Translations under genes and position numbers: made by a program | Shown: in pieces, positions 54,564 to 63,233 of the stretch | Numbering within the stretch: the stretch's first letter is position 1 | Layout: every line of letters starts with the position of its first letter | Notes under the pieces: model-generated | Database searches by the model: none | Told to the model about the DNA's origin: nothing | What the model saw: only the letters and a program-made list of their open reading frames with translations | Assembly (NCBI RefSeq): GCF_001942625.1 | Contig: NZ_MLCL01000062.1 | Span: 388,192 to 452,191, forward strand | Length of the DNA stretch: 64,000 nt | Reading direction: 5' to 3' | Source of the DNA: Mycobacterium syngnathidarum | GTDB lineage: Bacteria; Actinomycetota; Actinomycetes; Mycobacteriales; Mycobacteriaceae

Positions 54564-54585
54564 ATGTCCAGCGTAGCGCCGGCAA

Positions 54586-55155
54586 TCAGCCGATCGGCGT
54601 CAGCGGGCTCAGCACATCACGTACGAACTGGGCGGTGTTCACCGACGGATTGCCGTCAGGGAAGCTCACCGTGGCCAGCACGGTGCCACCGGCGTCGGCG
54701 AAGTTCTTGTCGGCGCGGCCCTGATGCGTCGAGGAAGTCACCACGATGATGCCGGTGGCGCCCGCCTTCTTCGCCAGCGGCACCGAGAACTGCGCGTTCT
54801 GCACCGTGCTGTTGGCCCGGTCCTCGACGATGATCCGGCTGGGCGGAAGGCCAAGCATGACAAGAAGATTGCGCATCTGTGCGGCCTCGGTCTGACCGTT
54901 TCGCGGGTTTCCACCGGTGACGATGACCGGAGCCTGCGGGAACGCCTGCGCGATCGCGAGGCCGGTGAGGGTGCGGTGATACAGGATGGCGCGCATCGAG
55001 CCGTCGGGCTTCAGGCCGTAGCCGAGGATGACGATGGCGGGCTTGGTGAAATCCTTGCCGGCCACGGGCGGGACGGCGTGTGCGGTGACCGGACTGACGG
55101 TCAGGGTGAGCACACACGCCAGGACCAACACGAGAACCCTCAGCCAGTTACGCAT
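54586..55155 (-). CDS. YdcF-like (DUF218) exported protein
   Basis: A 189-aa protein: signal sequence LVLVLACVLTLTVSPVTAHA, then the DUF218 core with VILGYGLKPDGSMRAILYHR, PVIVTGGNPRNGQTEAAQM, RIIVEDRANSTVQNAQFSVP and IIVVTSSTHQGRADKNFADA. Those last motifs are the family's conserved G-G, E-x-x-S-x-x-T and histidine. DUF218 members are linked to envelope polysaccharide or vancomycin-sensitivity functions. Start ATG 55155 with GGGGGGTGAG just upstream. Confidence 0.85.
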   Translation of the reverse strand: MRNWLRVLVLVLACVLTLTVSPVTAHAVPPVAGKDFTKPAIVILGYGLKPDGSMRAILYHRTLTGLAIAQAFPQAPVIVTGGNPRNGQTEAAQMRNLLVMLGLPPSRIIVEDRANSTVQNAQFSVPLAKKAGATGIIVVTSSTHQGRADKNFADAGGTVLATVSFPDGNPSVNTAQFVRDVLSPLTPIG

Positions 55156-55442
55156 CTCACCCCCCAACAGCTGCGACACCTGTGAATGTCGTTACCAGTG
55201 GGGTCGATGTTACCGATCTGGCGAATGTGGCGACGGGCCAGCGGTTCGACACCCCCCCGGGCCTAGGCACGAATTTTCCTCAGACAACCGCCACCAACTC
55301 CTCACCGCCTTCTGCCCCCCCGGCGTGCACGCTTGCTGGTTCAGCGGGGCCGCGCGACAACGCTGTCGCCTGAAAGTTGGGACCGGTAAGGGGCTTTGAC
55401 ACGAGCAAGGTGATGCACAACCGAACACCAGGAGGTGATGTG

Positions 55443-56348
55443 ATGTCGATCGAGAACCTGCTTGACCGGTACGCCGAGGCGATAACCGCAATGGGCTACG
55501 GATATCTGGCCGCATTGGCGACGACGATCGTCTTCGCGGTGGTCTGGCGGATCGCCACGACTCCGCGGCGTCCGGCGATCACCGAACCGATCAGCATGAC
55601 CGAGCTGGCGTTCCTGCGATCGGACATCGCCTCCGTAGTGACCTCGCTGGCCAGCCTGCGGGCCAGTGGACGGGTCACCGCGAACGGGCGGGTGGACCGG
55701 GAGGTAAGCGGCCCGGAGACCGACCCCTTCATCGGGCGGGTACTCGAACGCGTCGCGGCCGACCCGGAGCACACCGTGCCGGGCCTGTACGCTGAATCCG
55801 GTGACGAGCTCGCGGCGCTCGAAGAGGAGCTGAGCCGGCGCGGCCTGGTGCGAACCGGTGCCGAACGCGCCCGCATGCGCTGGGGCAGCGCACCCTCGAT
55901 CGTGGTGATGGCGTTCGGTGTCGGCTACGGCATCTATCTGGTGACAACGCTGTCCGACCATCCGATCCACGCGGTGACGTTCGTCTCGGTGGCAGTCGCC
56001 ACGGTGCTGTACGGAACGCTGGTGCTTCCGCACCTACTCGGGGTGAATCGCCTGACCCGCGCCGGCCGTCGTCTGCTCGCCTCCCGGCAGCGGGAAATGG
56101 CATATCTGGAGCCGGCCAAGAAACCCGCCTTCGACACCTATGGTCCCGCGGCGGTGGCACTGTCGGTGGCCCTGTTCGGTACCGGCGCACTGTGGGCCAT
56201 CGACGCCGACTACTCGACGTCGGTGCAGCTGGCCGGATCCTCCTCGGGCGGTGCTGACGGCGGCTGCGGCGCCTCCTGCGGGGGCGACGGTGGCGGCGGG
56301 TGCGGGGGCTGCGGAGGCTGTGGCGGGTGCGGAGGATGCGGCGGATGA
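55443..56348 (+). CDS. TIGR04222-type membrane protein with Gly/Cys-rich tail
   Basis: A 301-aa protein: one N-terminal membrane segment (YLAALATTIVFAVVW), a soluble segment (ITEPISMTELAFLRSDIASV to ALEEELSRRGLVRTGAERA), two or more membrane segments (IVVMAFGVGYGIYLVTTL; FVSVAVATVLYGTLVLPHLL; VALSVALFGTGALWAID), and a C-terminal tail of SSSGGADGGCGASCGG and then five C-G-G units, seven cysteines in all. The tail resembles substrates of MNIO enzymes. The stop overlaps the DUF692 start (ATGA). It may be the peptide-like substrate of that enzyme. Confidence 0.88.
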   Translation: MSIENLLDRYAEAITAMGYGYLAALATTIVFAVVWRIATTPRRPAITEPISMTELAFLRSDIASVVTSLASLRASGRVTANGRVDREVSGPETDPFIGRVLERVAADPEHTVPGLYAESGDELAALEEELSRRGLVRTGAERARMRWGSAPSIVVMAFGVGYGIYLVTTLSDHPIHAVTFVSVAVATVLYGTLVLPHLLGVNRLTRAGRRLLASRQREMAYLEPAKKPAFDTYGPAAVALSVALFGTGALWAIDADYSTSVQLAGSSSGGADGGCGASCGGDGGGGCGGCGGCGGCGGCGG

Positions 56349-57211
56349 ACACGACAGCCCGTACCGTGCCGGCCCTCGGCGATGTGGGTATCGGCTGGCG
56401 ACGTGAGATCACCGGGGTGATCGCCGATCTGCGACCCGGGTTCTGCGAGGTGATCGCCGAGTCGATCCCGATCCGCCGCCGTCGAGCCCGGCCAGAGCCG
56501 GCTCTGGCCGACCTCGTCGCGCGCGGTATCCCGGTGATACCGCACGGCGTTGCGCTCTCGCTGGGCGGCACAGAACCCGTGCAGCCCAGGCGAGTACGCC
56601 GCCTGACTGCCTGCGCACAGGCTCTGTGCGCTCCGGTGGTCAGTGAGCACATCGCCTTCGTCCGGGCCGGCGGCATCGAGGCCGGACACCTGCTTCCGGT
56701 GCCGCGCACCCGCGAGGCCCTCGACGTGCTCACCGCCAACATCAACCGCACCCGACAGGAACTCCCGGTGCCGCTGGCCCTGGAGAACATCGCCTCCTTC
56801 GTCGAGTGGCCGGAATCAGATCTCACCGAGTCGGAGTTCCTCACCGAGTTGGTGGAACGCACCGGGGTGTTACTGGTTCTCGACGTGGCCAACGTCTACG
56901 CCAATGCGCGTAACCGCGGACGGGATCCGCTGCGGGAGTTGGCGCGTCTGCCGGTGGGGCAGGTGGCCTACAGCCACGTCGCGGGTGGGCGAGAGGGGGC
57001 GGATTTCTATCACGACACCCACACCGATCGGACACCGCCGGAGGTGCTCGACCTGGTCACCGCGCTGCGCGAGCGGGTGGACACCCCGTTCATGTTGGAG
57101 CGCGACGGCCGGTTCCCGCCTGCCGCAGAGCTTTTCGACGAGTTGGACGCGGTCGCCGCCGCCGCGGGAGCCGCGCCGATCACCACCGGAGCACGAGAGG
57201 TGTGGGTATGA
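56345..57211 (+). CDS. MNIO / DUF692 multinuclear iron oxidase-like protein
   Basis: A 288-aa TIM-barrel of the DUF692 group, whose studied members (MbnB, TglH, ApyH and others) use two or three iron ions to modify cysteines or aspartates in ribosomal peptides. Conserved segments: GDVGIGWRREITGVIADLRP, the metal region VIPHGVALSLGG (His), VVSEHIAFVRAGG, VPLALENIASFVEW, LLVLDVANVYANARNRGRD, QVAYSHVAGG and the His/Asp cluster DFYHDTHTDRTPPE. ATG 56345 overlaps the upstream TGA. Coupled to both neighbours, so it probably acts on the Cys-rich tail encoded just before it. Confidence 0.9.
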   Translation: MNTTARTVPALGDVGIGWRREITGVIADLRPGFCEVIAESIPIRRRRARPEPALADLVARGIPVIPHGVALSLGGTEPVQPRRVRRLTACAQALCAPVVSEHIAFVRAGGIEAGHLLPVPRTREALDVLTANINRTRQELPVPLALENIASFVEWPESDLTESEFLTELVERTGVLLVLDVANVYANARNRGRDPLRELARLPVGQVAYSHVAGGREGADFYHDTHTDRTPPEVLDLVTALRERVDTPFMLERDGRFPPAAELFDELDAVAAAAGAAPITTGAREVWV

Positions 57212-57426
57212 CCGAAACCTTGGCGCAACGGCAGCAAGCTTTGGTGCGGGCATTGGTGGCGGGTGGACCGGTACCGCCTGGCTTCGACCCGGCGGCAGTC
57301 GCCGCCGCCGGCGAGGTGTGCCGTCACAAACGGGATGCGCACTCGGGGACGGCTACTCGGCGACGCCGGTGGTGGCCGGATTACCGGAGATGGCTGAGCC
57401 GCATGACACGATGGTGGGATGAGTGA
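57208..57426 (+). CDS. Small partner protein of the MNIO locus
   Basis: A 72-aa protein: [40 protein letters not shown] then a basic, Trp-rich tail ([19 protein letters not shown]). The opening resembles the N-terminal part of the partner proteins that dock MNIO enzymes, cut short, and small homologues follow DUF692 genes in actinobacteria as I recall. The ATG overlaps the MNIO stop, and its end overlaps the L,D-transpeptidase start by 8 nt. Role inferred from coupling only. Confidence 0.7.
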   Translation: MTETLAQRQQALVRALVAGGPVPPGFDPAAVAAAGEVCRHKRDAHSGTATRRRRWWPDYRRWLSRMTRWWDE

Positions 57427-58237
57427 CTGGACGACGGGCAGGCTTTTCGGCGCATTGCGGGCAGCTGCAGCCGCTTCGATGGTGGGCTGTGCGTTCGTGT
57501 TGGGTGCCGGTGCCGCGCAGGCAGATCCGGCGCCGTTCGAGCCGCCCAGGCTGGTCCCCGGCGACGGCGCGACCGTCGGTGTGGCCCAACCGATCATCGT
57601 CAACTTCCCCGGCCCGGTCGACGATGCCGGTGCCACCGAGAACTCGATTCACATCTCGTCGGTCCCGGAAGTTCCCGGCAAGTTCTACTGGATCACCCCG
57701 ACGCAACTGCGTTGGCGTCCGTTGAGCTTCTGGCCGGCACACACCACGGTCACCGTCGATGCCGGCGGCACGATGTCCAACTTCAACATCGGGGACGAGC
57801 TGGTGGCCACCGCCAACGACACCACCCACCAGATGACCGTGACCCGCAACGGCACTGTGGTGAAAACCATCCCGATGTCGATGGGTATGGCATCGGGCGG
57901 TCACCAGACTCCGAACGGCACGTTCTACGTGCAAGAGAAGATGCCCTCGGTGGTGATGGATTCGTCGACCTACGGTGTTCCGGTCAATTCGCCGAACGGA
58001 TACAAGCTGACCGTCGATCTGGCCGTCCGGTTCGATGACAGCGGCGACTTCGTGCACAGCGCACCGTGGTCGGTCGCTGATCAGGGCAAGCGCAATGTCA
58101 GTCACGGCTGCATCAACATCAGCCCGGCAAACGCCCGATGGTTCTTCGACAACTTCAACGCCGGCGATCCCATCATCGTTCAGAACTCGACCGGCACATA
58201 CTCCCGGTACGACGGCTCCAACGATTGGCAGATCTAG
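57419..58237 (+). CDS. L,D-transpeptidase
   Basis: A 272-aa secreted peptidoglycan enzyme making 3-3 cross-links. Signal or anchor region [20 protein letters not shown], an Ig-like domain ([20 protein letters not shown]), then the YkuD catalytic domain with [14 protein letters not shown] and the nucleophilic Cys in [20 protein letters not shown]. Size and order resemble the LdtC/LdtMt3 group (271 aa as recalled). The GTG-less ATG start overlaps the preceding gene by 8 nt. Confidence 0.92.
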   Translation: MSDWTTGRLFGALRAAAAASMVGCAFVLGAGAAQADPAPFEPPRLVPGDGATVGVAQPIIVNFPGPVDDAGATENSIHISSVPEVPGKFYWITPTQLRWRPLSFWPAHTTVTVDAGGTMSNFNIGDELVATANDTTHQMTVTRNGTVVKTIPMSMGMASGGHQTPNGTFYVQEKMPSVVMDSSTYGVPVNSPNGYKLTVDLAVRFDDSGDFVHSAPWSVADQGKRNVSHGCINISPANARWFFDNFNAGDPIIVQNSTGTYSRYDGSNDWQI

Positions 58238-58284
58238 GCTTTGTCCGGACATCCGCCGCGCACTGGAGTTCGGGCCAAGTTTGT

Positions 58285-58905
58285 TTAACCCTCGTCGGTG
58301 AAGTCGGTGTTCCCAGGCTCCGGAGGCCCGGTGTCATCACCAGCACCGTGATTCGGGTTCGTGCAGATGCTCCCCTCGCACGGCGTATCGCCGTCATCGC
58401 CGGCACCGTTGTTGGGGTTCGTGCAAATGCTCCCCTCACACGGCGTATCGCCGTCATCACCAGCACCATGATTCGGGTTCGTACAGATGCTCCCCTCACA
58501 CGGCGTATCGCCGTCATCACCGGCACCATGATTCGGGTTCGTACAGATGCTGCCCTCGCACGGCACGTAGGTGCCGTCGCCGTTGGGGTTGGGAATCCAG
58601 TAGCCGCCGTCATCGCCGGCACCGTTGTTGGGGTTCGTACAGATGCTGCCCTCACACGGCACCCAGGTCCCGTCGCCATTGGGGTTGGGGATCATAGGCG
58701 TGGTAGGCCTGGGGGTGCCCGATGGAATCGCCGGGATGTACACAGTCTTGCCGGTGCTCGGCTTGATCGTCGTACTTGCCCGGTGGGAAGTCGTCGAGGA
58801 GGCTCCGGAAGGAGTGTTCGAGCTGGCACACGCCGTGGTGCCGAACCCGAACAGCATCAGGGCGGCAAGGGCCGCAAATAACCGTGAGCACGTCGAAGCA
58901 GTCAT
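58285..58905 (-). CDS. Repeat lipoprotein with CEGSICTNPN units
   Basis: A 206-aa secreted lipoprotein. Signal peptide with lipobox TTACASS, a Ser/Thr linker, then five copies of a unit beginning P-C-E-G-S-I-C-T-N-P-N and continuing H/N-G-A-G-D-D-G-D-T, with two longer spacers (NPNGDGT plus Y/W-V). Each unit has two cysteines spaced C-x4-C and many Asp/Asn/Gly, so disulfides or metal binding are possible. The C-terminal tail is acidic. No family recognised. It converges on the L,D-transpeptidase gene, 47 nt apart. Confidence 0.82.
   Translation of the reverse strand: MTASTCSRLFAALAALMLFGFGTTACASSNTPSGASSTTSHRASTTIKPSTGKTVYIPAIPSGTPRPTTPMIPNPNGDGTWVPCEGSICTNPNNGAGDDGGYWIPNPNGDGTYVPCEGSICTNPNHGAGDDGDTPCEGSICTNPNHGAGDDGDTPCEGSICTNPNNGAGDDGDTPCEGSICTNPNHGAGDDTGPPEPGNTDFTDEG
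58331..58570 (-). repeat. 60-bp tandem repeats in the lipoprotein gene
   Basis: Four units of about 60 bp in direct array (58331, 58391, 58451, 58511 approximately), differing at a few bases, plus a fifth copy near 58613-58660 after a 36-nt insertion. Near-identity of the units suggests recent expansion and copy-number variation between strains. Confidence 0.85.
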
Positions 58906-59109
58906 GGTCGCGGCAGTTTATCCGGACTATCCCCCAACGGCTTTCGAATTAGCGGTCGGCACTTTTCAAAATCCGAATTCGTGGCCACAGTGGTGCGTCC
59001 ACTTTTGCGAAAGTCGCGGTCTTTCAGAAAGCGAACCCGACGTTCGCTGTATACGGTCCGCTTTGGTGCGCCGGGATGCCCGCCCCGGCCGCGACTCTAG
59101 GAGATTCCC

Positions 59110-59379
59110 GTGCTGAAGAGGATTGTTGTCGCCGGTGCACTGGCGCTGGGCGGGGGGCTGGCCAACGTGACCGGCGTCGCGCATGCCGACGACATCCTCG
59201 TGGTTGGCTACGACGGCGTCGAGGAGTACTACAACACCGAAGCCGAGTGCCGCGAGGACGGGCCGAACGTGCACCTGCAGATCAACGACACCGTCTACCC
59301 GTATTGGTACTGCCGGATCGGTGATGACCGCGGCGACACGGTGCACTGGTACCTCTGGAACTCCGACGTACCGAACTAG
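59110..59379 (+). CDS. Small secreted protein
   Basis: An 89-aa protein: signal sequence VVAGALALGGGLANVTGVAH (cleavage after AHA), then an acidic, aromatic-rich mature part of about 65 residues with YYNTEAECREDGPNVHLQI and YPYWYCRIGDDRGDTVHWY; two cysteines could pair. GTG start with AGGAG 7 nt upstream. The 200 nt upstream hold no gene I can support. Family not recognised. Confidence 0.75.
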   Translation: MLKRIVVAGALALGGGLANVTGVAHADDILVVGYDGVEEYYNTEAECREDGPNVHLQINDTVYPYWYCRIGDDRGDTVHWYLWNSDVPN

Positions 59380-59522
59380 TCGATGCATGCGCCGGCAGCG
59401 CTCGGGTGCGACAGCTCCGGTCGGGGGGTACGGAGCTGTCGAACCCGCTCCGAGCGCCACCGGCTCTTGCCCACCGGCGGTAGTCGAGTCGGATCATTCG
59501 CAGCCAAGAACGAAGGAGTGCG

Positions 59523-59963
59523 ATGAAGTTTGGCGGACGGGTCTGGGCCGGCATCCTGATCACCATCGGTGTCATGCTCGGTTCTCCGAACGTTGCTGCG
59601 GCTGAGGAGATCCTGCCTGTCGGCTCGAACGGCGTCACGTATATCCGGACCGAGTCGGGACGAACGATGTGTGGCGTCCACGGAGACGCGGTGAACTGCA
59701 CTGTGCAGTTCGTGAATCCGCCCCAGACTGCCGACGGTGCGCCCGCGAACTCGGTGACCCTGGTCCAGGACGGAACCTTCACCTACCTGGCCGCCGATCT
59801 CGGTGTCGCCGATCCGATGCACGCCATCGCCTACAACCAGACCTACATCACCAACGGCTGGGCGGTCGAGGCATTCAGCGACGGCACCCGATTCACCAAC
59901 AACCGGACCAACGAGGGCTTTTGGGTGAGTGTCACCGAGGTCAATGCCCTCGGTCAGATGTGA
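59523..59963 (+). CDS. Secreted protein
   Basis: A 146-aa protein: signal peptide (VWAGILITIGVMLGSPNVAA) cut near AAA-EEI, followed by a beta-rich domain with MCGVHGDAVNCTVQFVNPPQ (paired cysteines) and ITNGWAVEAFSDGTRFTNNR. Family not recognised. ATG with AAGGAG upstream. Its stop overlaps the next GTG, so it is coupled to the DUF4436 membrane protein. Confidence 0.8.
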   Translation: MKFGGRVWAGILITIGVMLGSPNVAAAEEILPVGSNGVTYIRTESGRTMCGVHGDAVNCTVQFVNPPQTADGAPANSVTLVQDGTFTYLAADLGVADPMHAIAYNQTYITNGWAVEAFSDGTRFTNNRTNEGFWVSVTEVNALGQM

Positions 59964-60838
59964 CGGCGCATCGGGCCGCGATCAAGCGGCTGGGCGCGCG
60001 CGGTGCCCTCGTCGGCGGAATCGCCCTACTGCTGTCGATCACCGGCAGTCTGAGCGTCTACCTGGTGCATCGAAATGCGAACTACTCCACGGAATCCGGT
60101 GCCGTGGATGCCGCCGATCGCGTCAACGTCCAGGTCTGGATCAATCAGATCGACACCACCCGCCAGACCATGTCGGTCGAGATTGTCGACATCGAACCAA
60201 TCGGGGCACTGGCCGACTCCGACGGGAGCTTTGCCCGCGACATCGTGCTCACCACCTCCGCCCTGGGAGATCCAATCACCGTGCGAGAGGGGCAGACAGG
60301 AACCGACACCCCGCGCACGTTCGCGGTGAACGGAACCGTCACCGACTACCCGTTCGACCGGTACCACTCGCTGATGACGTTCGGGGCGACCGCCGACGGG
60401 GCATCTATACCCGTCGCGGTGACAATCTCGAGCGCCGATCCGTTCTTCCGTAACACGCCCGCTGTCGCACCATCGGTAGCGGATCAATCCGACGAGGTGA
60501 GCATCGACCTGACGTCGACCCGCTCCACGCCGACCCTGGTGTTCGCCGTGTTTGTCATGGTGCTGATGCTGGGCCTGGCGGCCGCGACGGTCACCGCGAG
60601 CTACTACATTCTGCGCTGGCGCAGGGGCCTGATCTTTCCTGGCTGCTCGATGATGGCAGCCATCCTCTTCGCGCTGATCCCGCTGCGCAACGCGGTCCCC
60701 GGCAACCCACCGATCGGCTCAGTGATCGACTTCGTGTCGTTCTTCATCGCCGAGACCGTGATCGCGGCGGCGCTGATCGCGTCGGTGATCGTGGGGTACC
60801 GGGTGGAGATCGCCAACGAGCTCGCCGAAACCGATTGA
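59960..60838 (+). CDS. DUF4436 membrane protein
   Basis: A 292-aa protein: an N-terminal membrane segment (ALVGGIALLLSITGSLSVYL), an extracytoplasmic beta domain of about 150 residues (VQVWINQIDTTRQTMSVEIV; TFAVNGTVTDYPFDRYHSLM), then three C-terminal membrane segments (TLVFAVFVMVLMLGLAAATV; LIFPGCSMMAAILFALIPL; FVSFFIAETVIAAALIASVI). DUF4436 proteins are found in mycobacteria without known function. GTG 59960 overlaps the upstream stop (GTGA). Confidence 0.85.
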   Translation: MTAHRAAIKRLGARGALVGGIALLLSITGSLSVYLVHRNANYSTESGAVDAADRVNVQVWINQIDTTRQTMSVEIVDIEPIGALADSDGSFARDIVLTTSALGDPITVREGQTGTDTPRTFAVNGTVTDYPFDRYHSLMTFGATADGASIPVAVTISSADPFFRNTPAVAPSVADQSDEVSIDLTSTRSTPTLVFAVFVMVLMLGLAAATVTASYYILRWRRGLIFPGCSMMAAILFALIPLRNAVPGNPPIGSVIDFVSFFIAETVIAAALIASVIVGYRVEIANELAETD

Positions 60839-60866
60839 GATTCACAACGTCACAAGGAGCTTCATC

Positions 60867-61601
60867 ATGAGGAGTCGCCAGCCGATGCGGACCGGTGCCG
60901 CCGCAGTGCTGCTGCTGTTGGGCACGGCGGTCGCCGGCTGCGGCACAGAGGACGCCACCAGCGACAGAGCCCAAACCCAGGCGGTGTCAGCACAGGCGCC
61001 TGCTGGCCTGCCCACGCCACGTGCGGCCGGTCCGGTGTACGGCGACCCGGACGACGCATCGAGATACTGGGTGGAGCAGTCCTACAGCGACTGCGGTCTG
61101 CTGGCCGTGGCCACCGTCGTAGGCATGGTCAGCGGAGATGCCCCGACCGAACAGAACATGATCGAGCTGGCCGGCCAAGAACGGCGCGGGCCCATCTACC
61201 TACCACCCCAACCAGGGGACGACACCACCGACAACGCCACCGCCCCCGAAGATCAGCTTCGCCTGCTCAAACACTTCGACATCGCAGCCACCGTCACCAA
61301 CGACGACATCGCCGCCGCCGGCGGAATCCCCACCGGCCTCGACGCGCTACAGCAATACCTCGGCGTAGGCCGCAAAACGATCGCCGCGGTGAACGCGGAA
61401 ACCATCTGGGGCCAGGACGGCGACCACACCGAGGAAGACCACGCCGTCGTCGTCGCCGCGATCGACAGCGACCAACAGATCGCCTACCTGTCCGACAGCG
61501 GCACCGAAGCCGGTGCAGGAGAACAAGTCCCGCTCGACACCTTCGAAGCCGGATGGCGGGCCAGCGGGCACGCGCTGCTGGTCACCGACCAACCGGCCTG
61601 A
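60867..61601 (+). CDS. Exported C39-like papain-fold protein
   Basis: A 244-aa lipoprotein-like precursor (AAVLLLLGTAVAGCGTE with lipobox VAGC). The mature part has the C39-like pattern: catalytic cysteine in EQSYSDCGLLAVATVVGM, histidine in EEDHAVVVAAIDSDQQIAYL, and the aspartate in the following LSDSG. C39 peptidases process peptides, often leader peptides at a Gly-Gly site; here no substrate is known. It stands between DUF4436 and the DUF4190-like gene. Confidence 0.8.
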   Translation: MRSRQPMRTGAAAVLLLLGTAVAGCGTEDATSDRAQTQAVSAQAPAGLPTPRAAGPVYGDPDDASRYWVEQSYSDCGLLAVATVVGMVSGDAPTEQNMIELAGQERRGPIYLPPQPGDDTTDNATAPEDQLRLLKHFDIAATVTNDDIAAAGGIPTGLDALQQYLGVGRKTIAAVNAETIWGQDGDHTEEDHAVVVAAIDSDQQIAYLSDSGTEAGAGEQVPLDTFEAGWRASGHALLVTDQPA

Positions 61602-61615
61602 CGAGAGGCACAACC

Positions 61616-62212
61616 ATGACAGAGCACTCCACTGCACCACCGCCGCGAACCCCGACACAATTGCCACGGCCGACTACGGGCTGGGCGATCGCCGCACTGA
61701 TCTTCGGCATCATCGGCGGCGCGGTGATCGGCATCATCTGCGGGCTCGTGGCGCTCAGCAAAACCAGAACCGGCCGGTTCGGTGGTCGTGGCCTCGCCAT
61801 CGTCGGCTTGATCCTGTCGGGGCTGTGGATCGTCGTCGGCATCATCGCCGTTGTGGCGCTGACCTTGCTGCCGAGCGATGCCGACCATTTCGTTCCCGCC
61901 GCCGGGACATGTTTCGCCGCAGAGCCCGACGGAAGCTTCTACGAGAGCGACGTCCTCTCGTGCGACCAGCCGCACAAAGTCGAGGTGTTCGCGGTGTTCA
62001 CCGTCCCCGGCGACCAGTATCCCGGCGACGCTGCCGCTGAGAAGTTCGTCGAACGCTGCAACAGCGAGTACGCGGCATACGCCGCGGAAGACGCCCCAAA
62101 CGTCGACATCGAAGCTCTCCGCCCCACCGCGCAAACCTGGGGTGAGGGTGTCCGCACCGTCAAATGTCTTGCGGTCTCAGAAGAACCCCTCACCGGATCC
62201 GCCAAAGGTTGA
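61616..62212 (+). CDS. DUF4190-type membrane protein with secreted domain
   Basis: A 198-aa protein: Pro-rich N-terminus, two hydrophobic segments typical of DUF4190 (WAIAALIFGIIGGAVIGIIC and LAIVGLILSGLWIVVGIIAV), then an extracytoplasmic region with cysteines (AAGTCFAAEPDGSFYESDVL, SCDQPHKVEVFAVFTVPGD, ERCNSEYAAY) resembling septum-formation-like domains. Starts 14 nt after the C39 gene, so one operon is likely. Function unknown. Confidence 0.8.
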   Translation: MTEHSTAPPPRTPTQLPRPTTGWAIAALIFGIIGGAVIGIICGLVALSKTRTGRFGGRGLAIVGLILSGLWIVVGIIAVVALTLLPSDADHFVPAAGTCFAAEPDGSFYESDVLSCDQPHKVEVFAVFTVPGDQYPGDAAAEKFVERCNSEYAAYAAEDAPNVDIEALRPTAQTWGEGVRTVKCLAVSEEPLTGSAKG

Positions 62213-62239
62213 GGCCCAACATCCGGCGGCGCAAACACG

Positions 62240-63130
62240 TCAGTTGTCGAACCTCTCCGCCTTCGGCCACATGGCTGCGCGGTAGGCGGTCGGAGTCACA
62301 CCGACTCGGTTCTTGAAGGTTGTCGCGAAGTGACTCGGTGTGGAAAAGCCGACGAGACTTCCGATCTCGGTGATCGATATGGGCGCAGACTCCAGCAGCA
62401 TCTTGGCCTCGGCGATCCGCTGATCCAACACGAACTGGTACGGCGTCATGTGAAACGCCTTGCCGAACGCCTGACGAAACACGTCGAGCTTCATCCCGAC
62501 GAGTCCGGCCAGCGTGGGCAGGTCGATCTCGGAACCGAGGCCGTCGCGGATGAACTCCACCAGTTGCCGCTGCTCGGACCGGCTCAGTTCCCGACCCATC
62601 CTGGGCCTCTGCGGAGCACCACTGCCGTAACGGTCGCGCACATGCAGACGCAATCCCTCGGCAAGTGTCTCCTGCAGCAGCCGCGCCGCGACATCGCCTC
62701 GGCCGTCCACGCTGACGATCCGTTCGATCATGTAGTGCAGCAAGGGATCCTGACCGCCCACCGCGGGTTTCAACGTGTCGCGCCCGATGATTCCTATCGG
62801 CAAAGTCAACTGGGCAAAACTGCACTCTGCGTGTGTTGCCAACGCCGCTGACCGTTGTTCAGCCGGAATCACCCAGACATTGCTCACTCGCGGAATTACA
62901 CGGCCGGCCCGTCCACCCTCGAACTCCACTTCCTTGGAGTTCGCGCGCCCGGTCCGCCAGACCAGCACCTTGTGCTCCGACGCCGAGAACGACCAATCGA
63001 TCGAGTCCGCGAACTGTTGAGTAACCAATTCCACGCCGATTCCCAACACCGTGAAGTCGAGCGACGTCCCGCCGGCTTCGGCGTCACGCTGCGCGTCACC
63101 GTCGCGGCCGGCCTGTCGTTCTGCCGTCAC
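62240..63130 (-). CDS. AraC-family transcriptional regulator
   Basis: A 296-aa regulator: an N-terminal cupin-like sensing domain (ADSIDWSFSASEHKVLVWRT) and a C-terminal pair of helix-turn-helix motifs, ITEIGSLVGFSTPSHFATTF and the preceding TLAGLVGMKLDVFRQAFGKAF. The second signature is close to consensus. ATG start 63130. Its target is unknown. It reads leftwards and converges on the DUF4190 gene, 27 nt away. Confidence 0.9.
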   Translation of the reverse strand: MTAERQAGRDGDAQRDAEAGGTSLDFTVLGIGVELVTQQFADSIDWSFSASEHKVLVWRTGRANSKEVEFEGGRAGRVIPRVSNVWVIPAEQRSAALATHAECSFAQLTLPIGIIGRDTLKPAVGGQDPLLHYMIERIVSVDGRGDVAARLLQETLAEGLRLHVRDRYGSGAPQRPRMGRELSRSEQRQLVEFIRDGLGSEIDLPTLAGLVGMKLDVFRQAFGKAFHMTPYQFVLDQRIAEAKMLLESAPISITEIGSLVGFSTPSHFATTFKNRVGVTPTAYRAAMWPKAERFDN

Positions 63131-63233
63131 GGCAAGGGAGATGATGTCGGTTCAGCTAACACATGGTGATGCTAATGCCTATTGGTTGCTGCATTCGCGG
63201 CAAAACTTCGCGCGCCGTTGATGGCGATAGAAA

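Noticed and set aside
55156-55442. Short plus-strand frame of 63 aa upstream of the TIGR04222 gene
   Set aside because: Low-complexity composition, no ribosome site of its own and no recognisable domain; I see only the GGAGGTGATG ribosome site of the next gene here.
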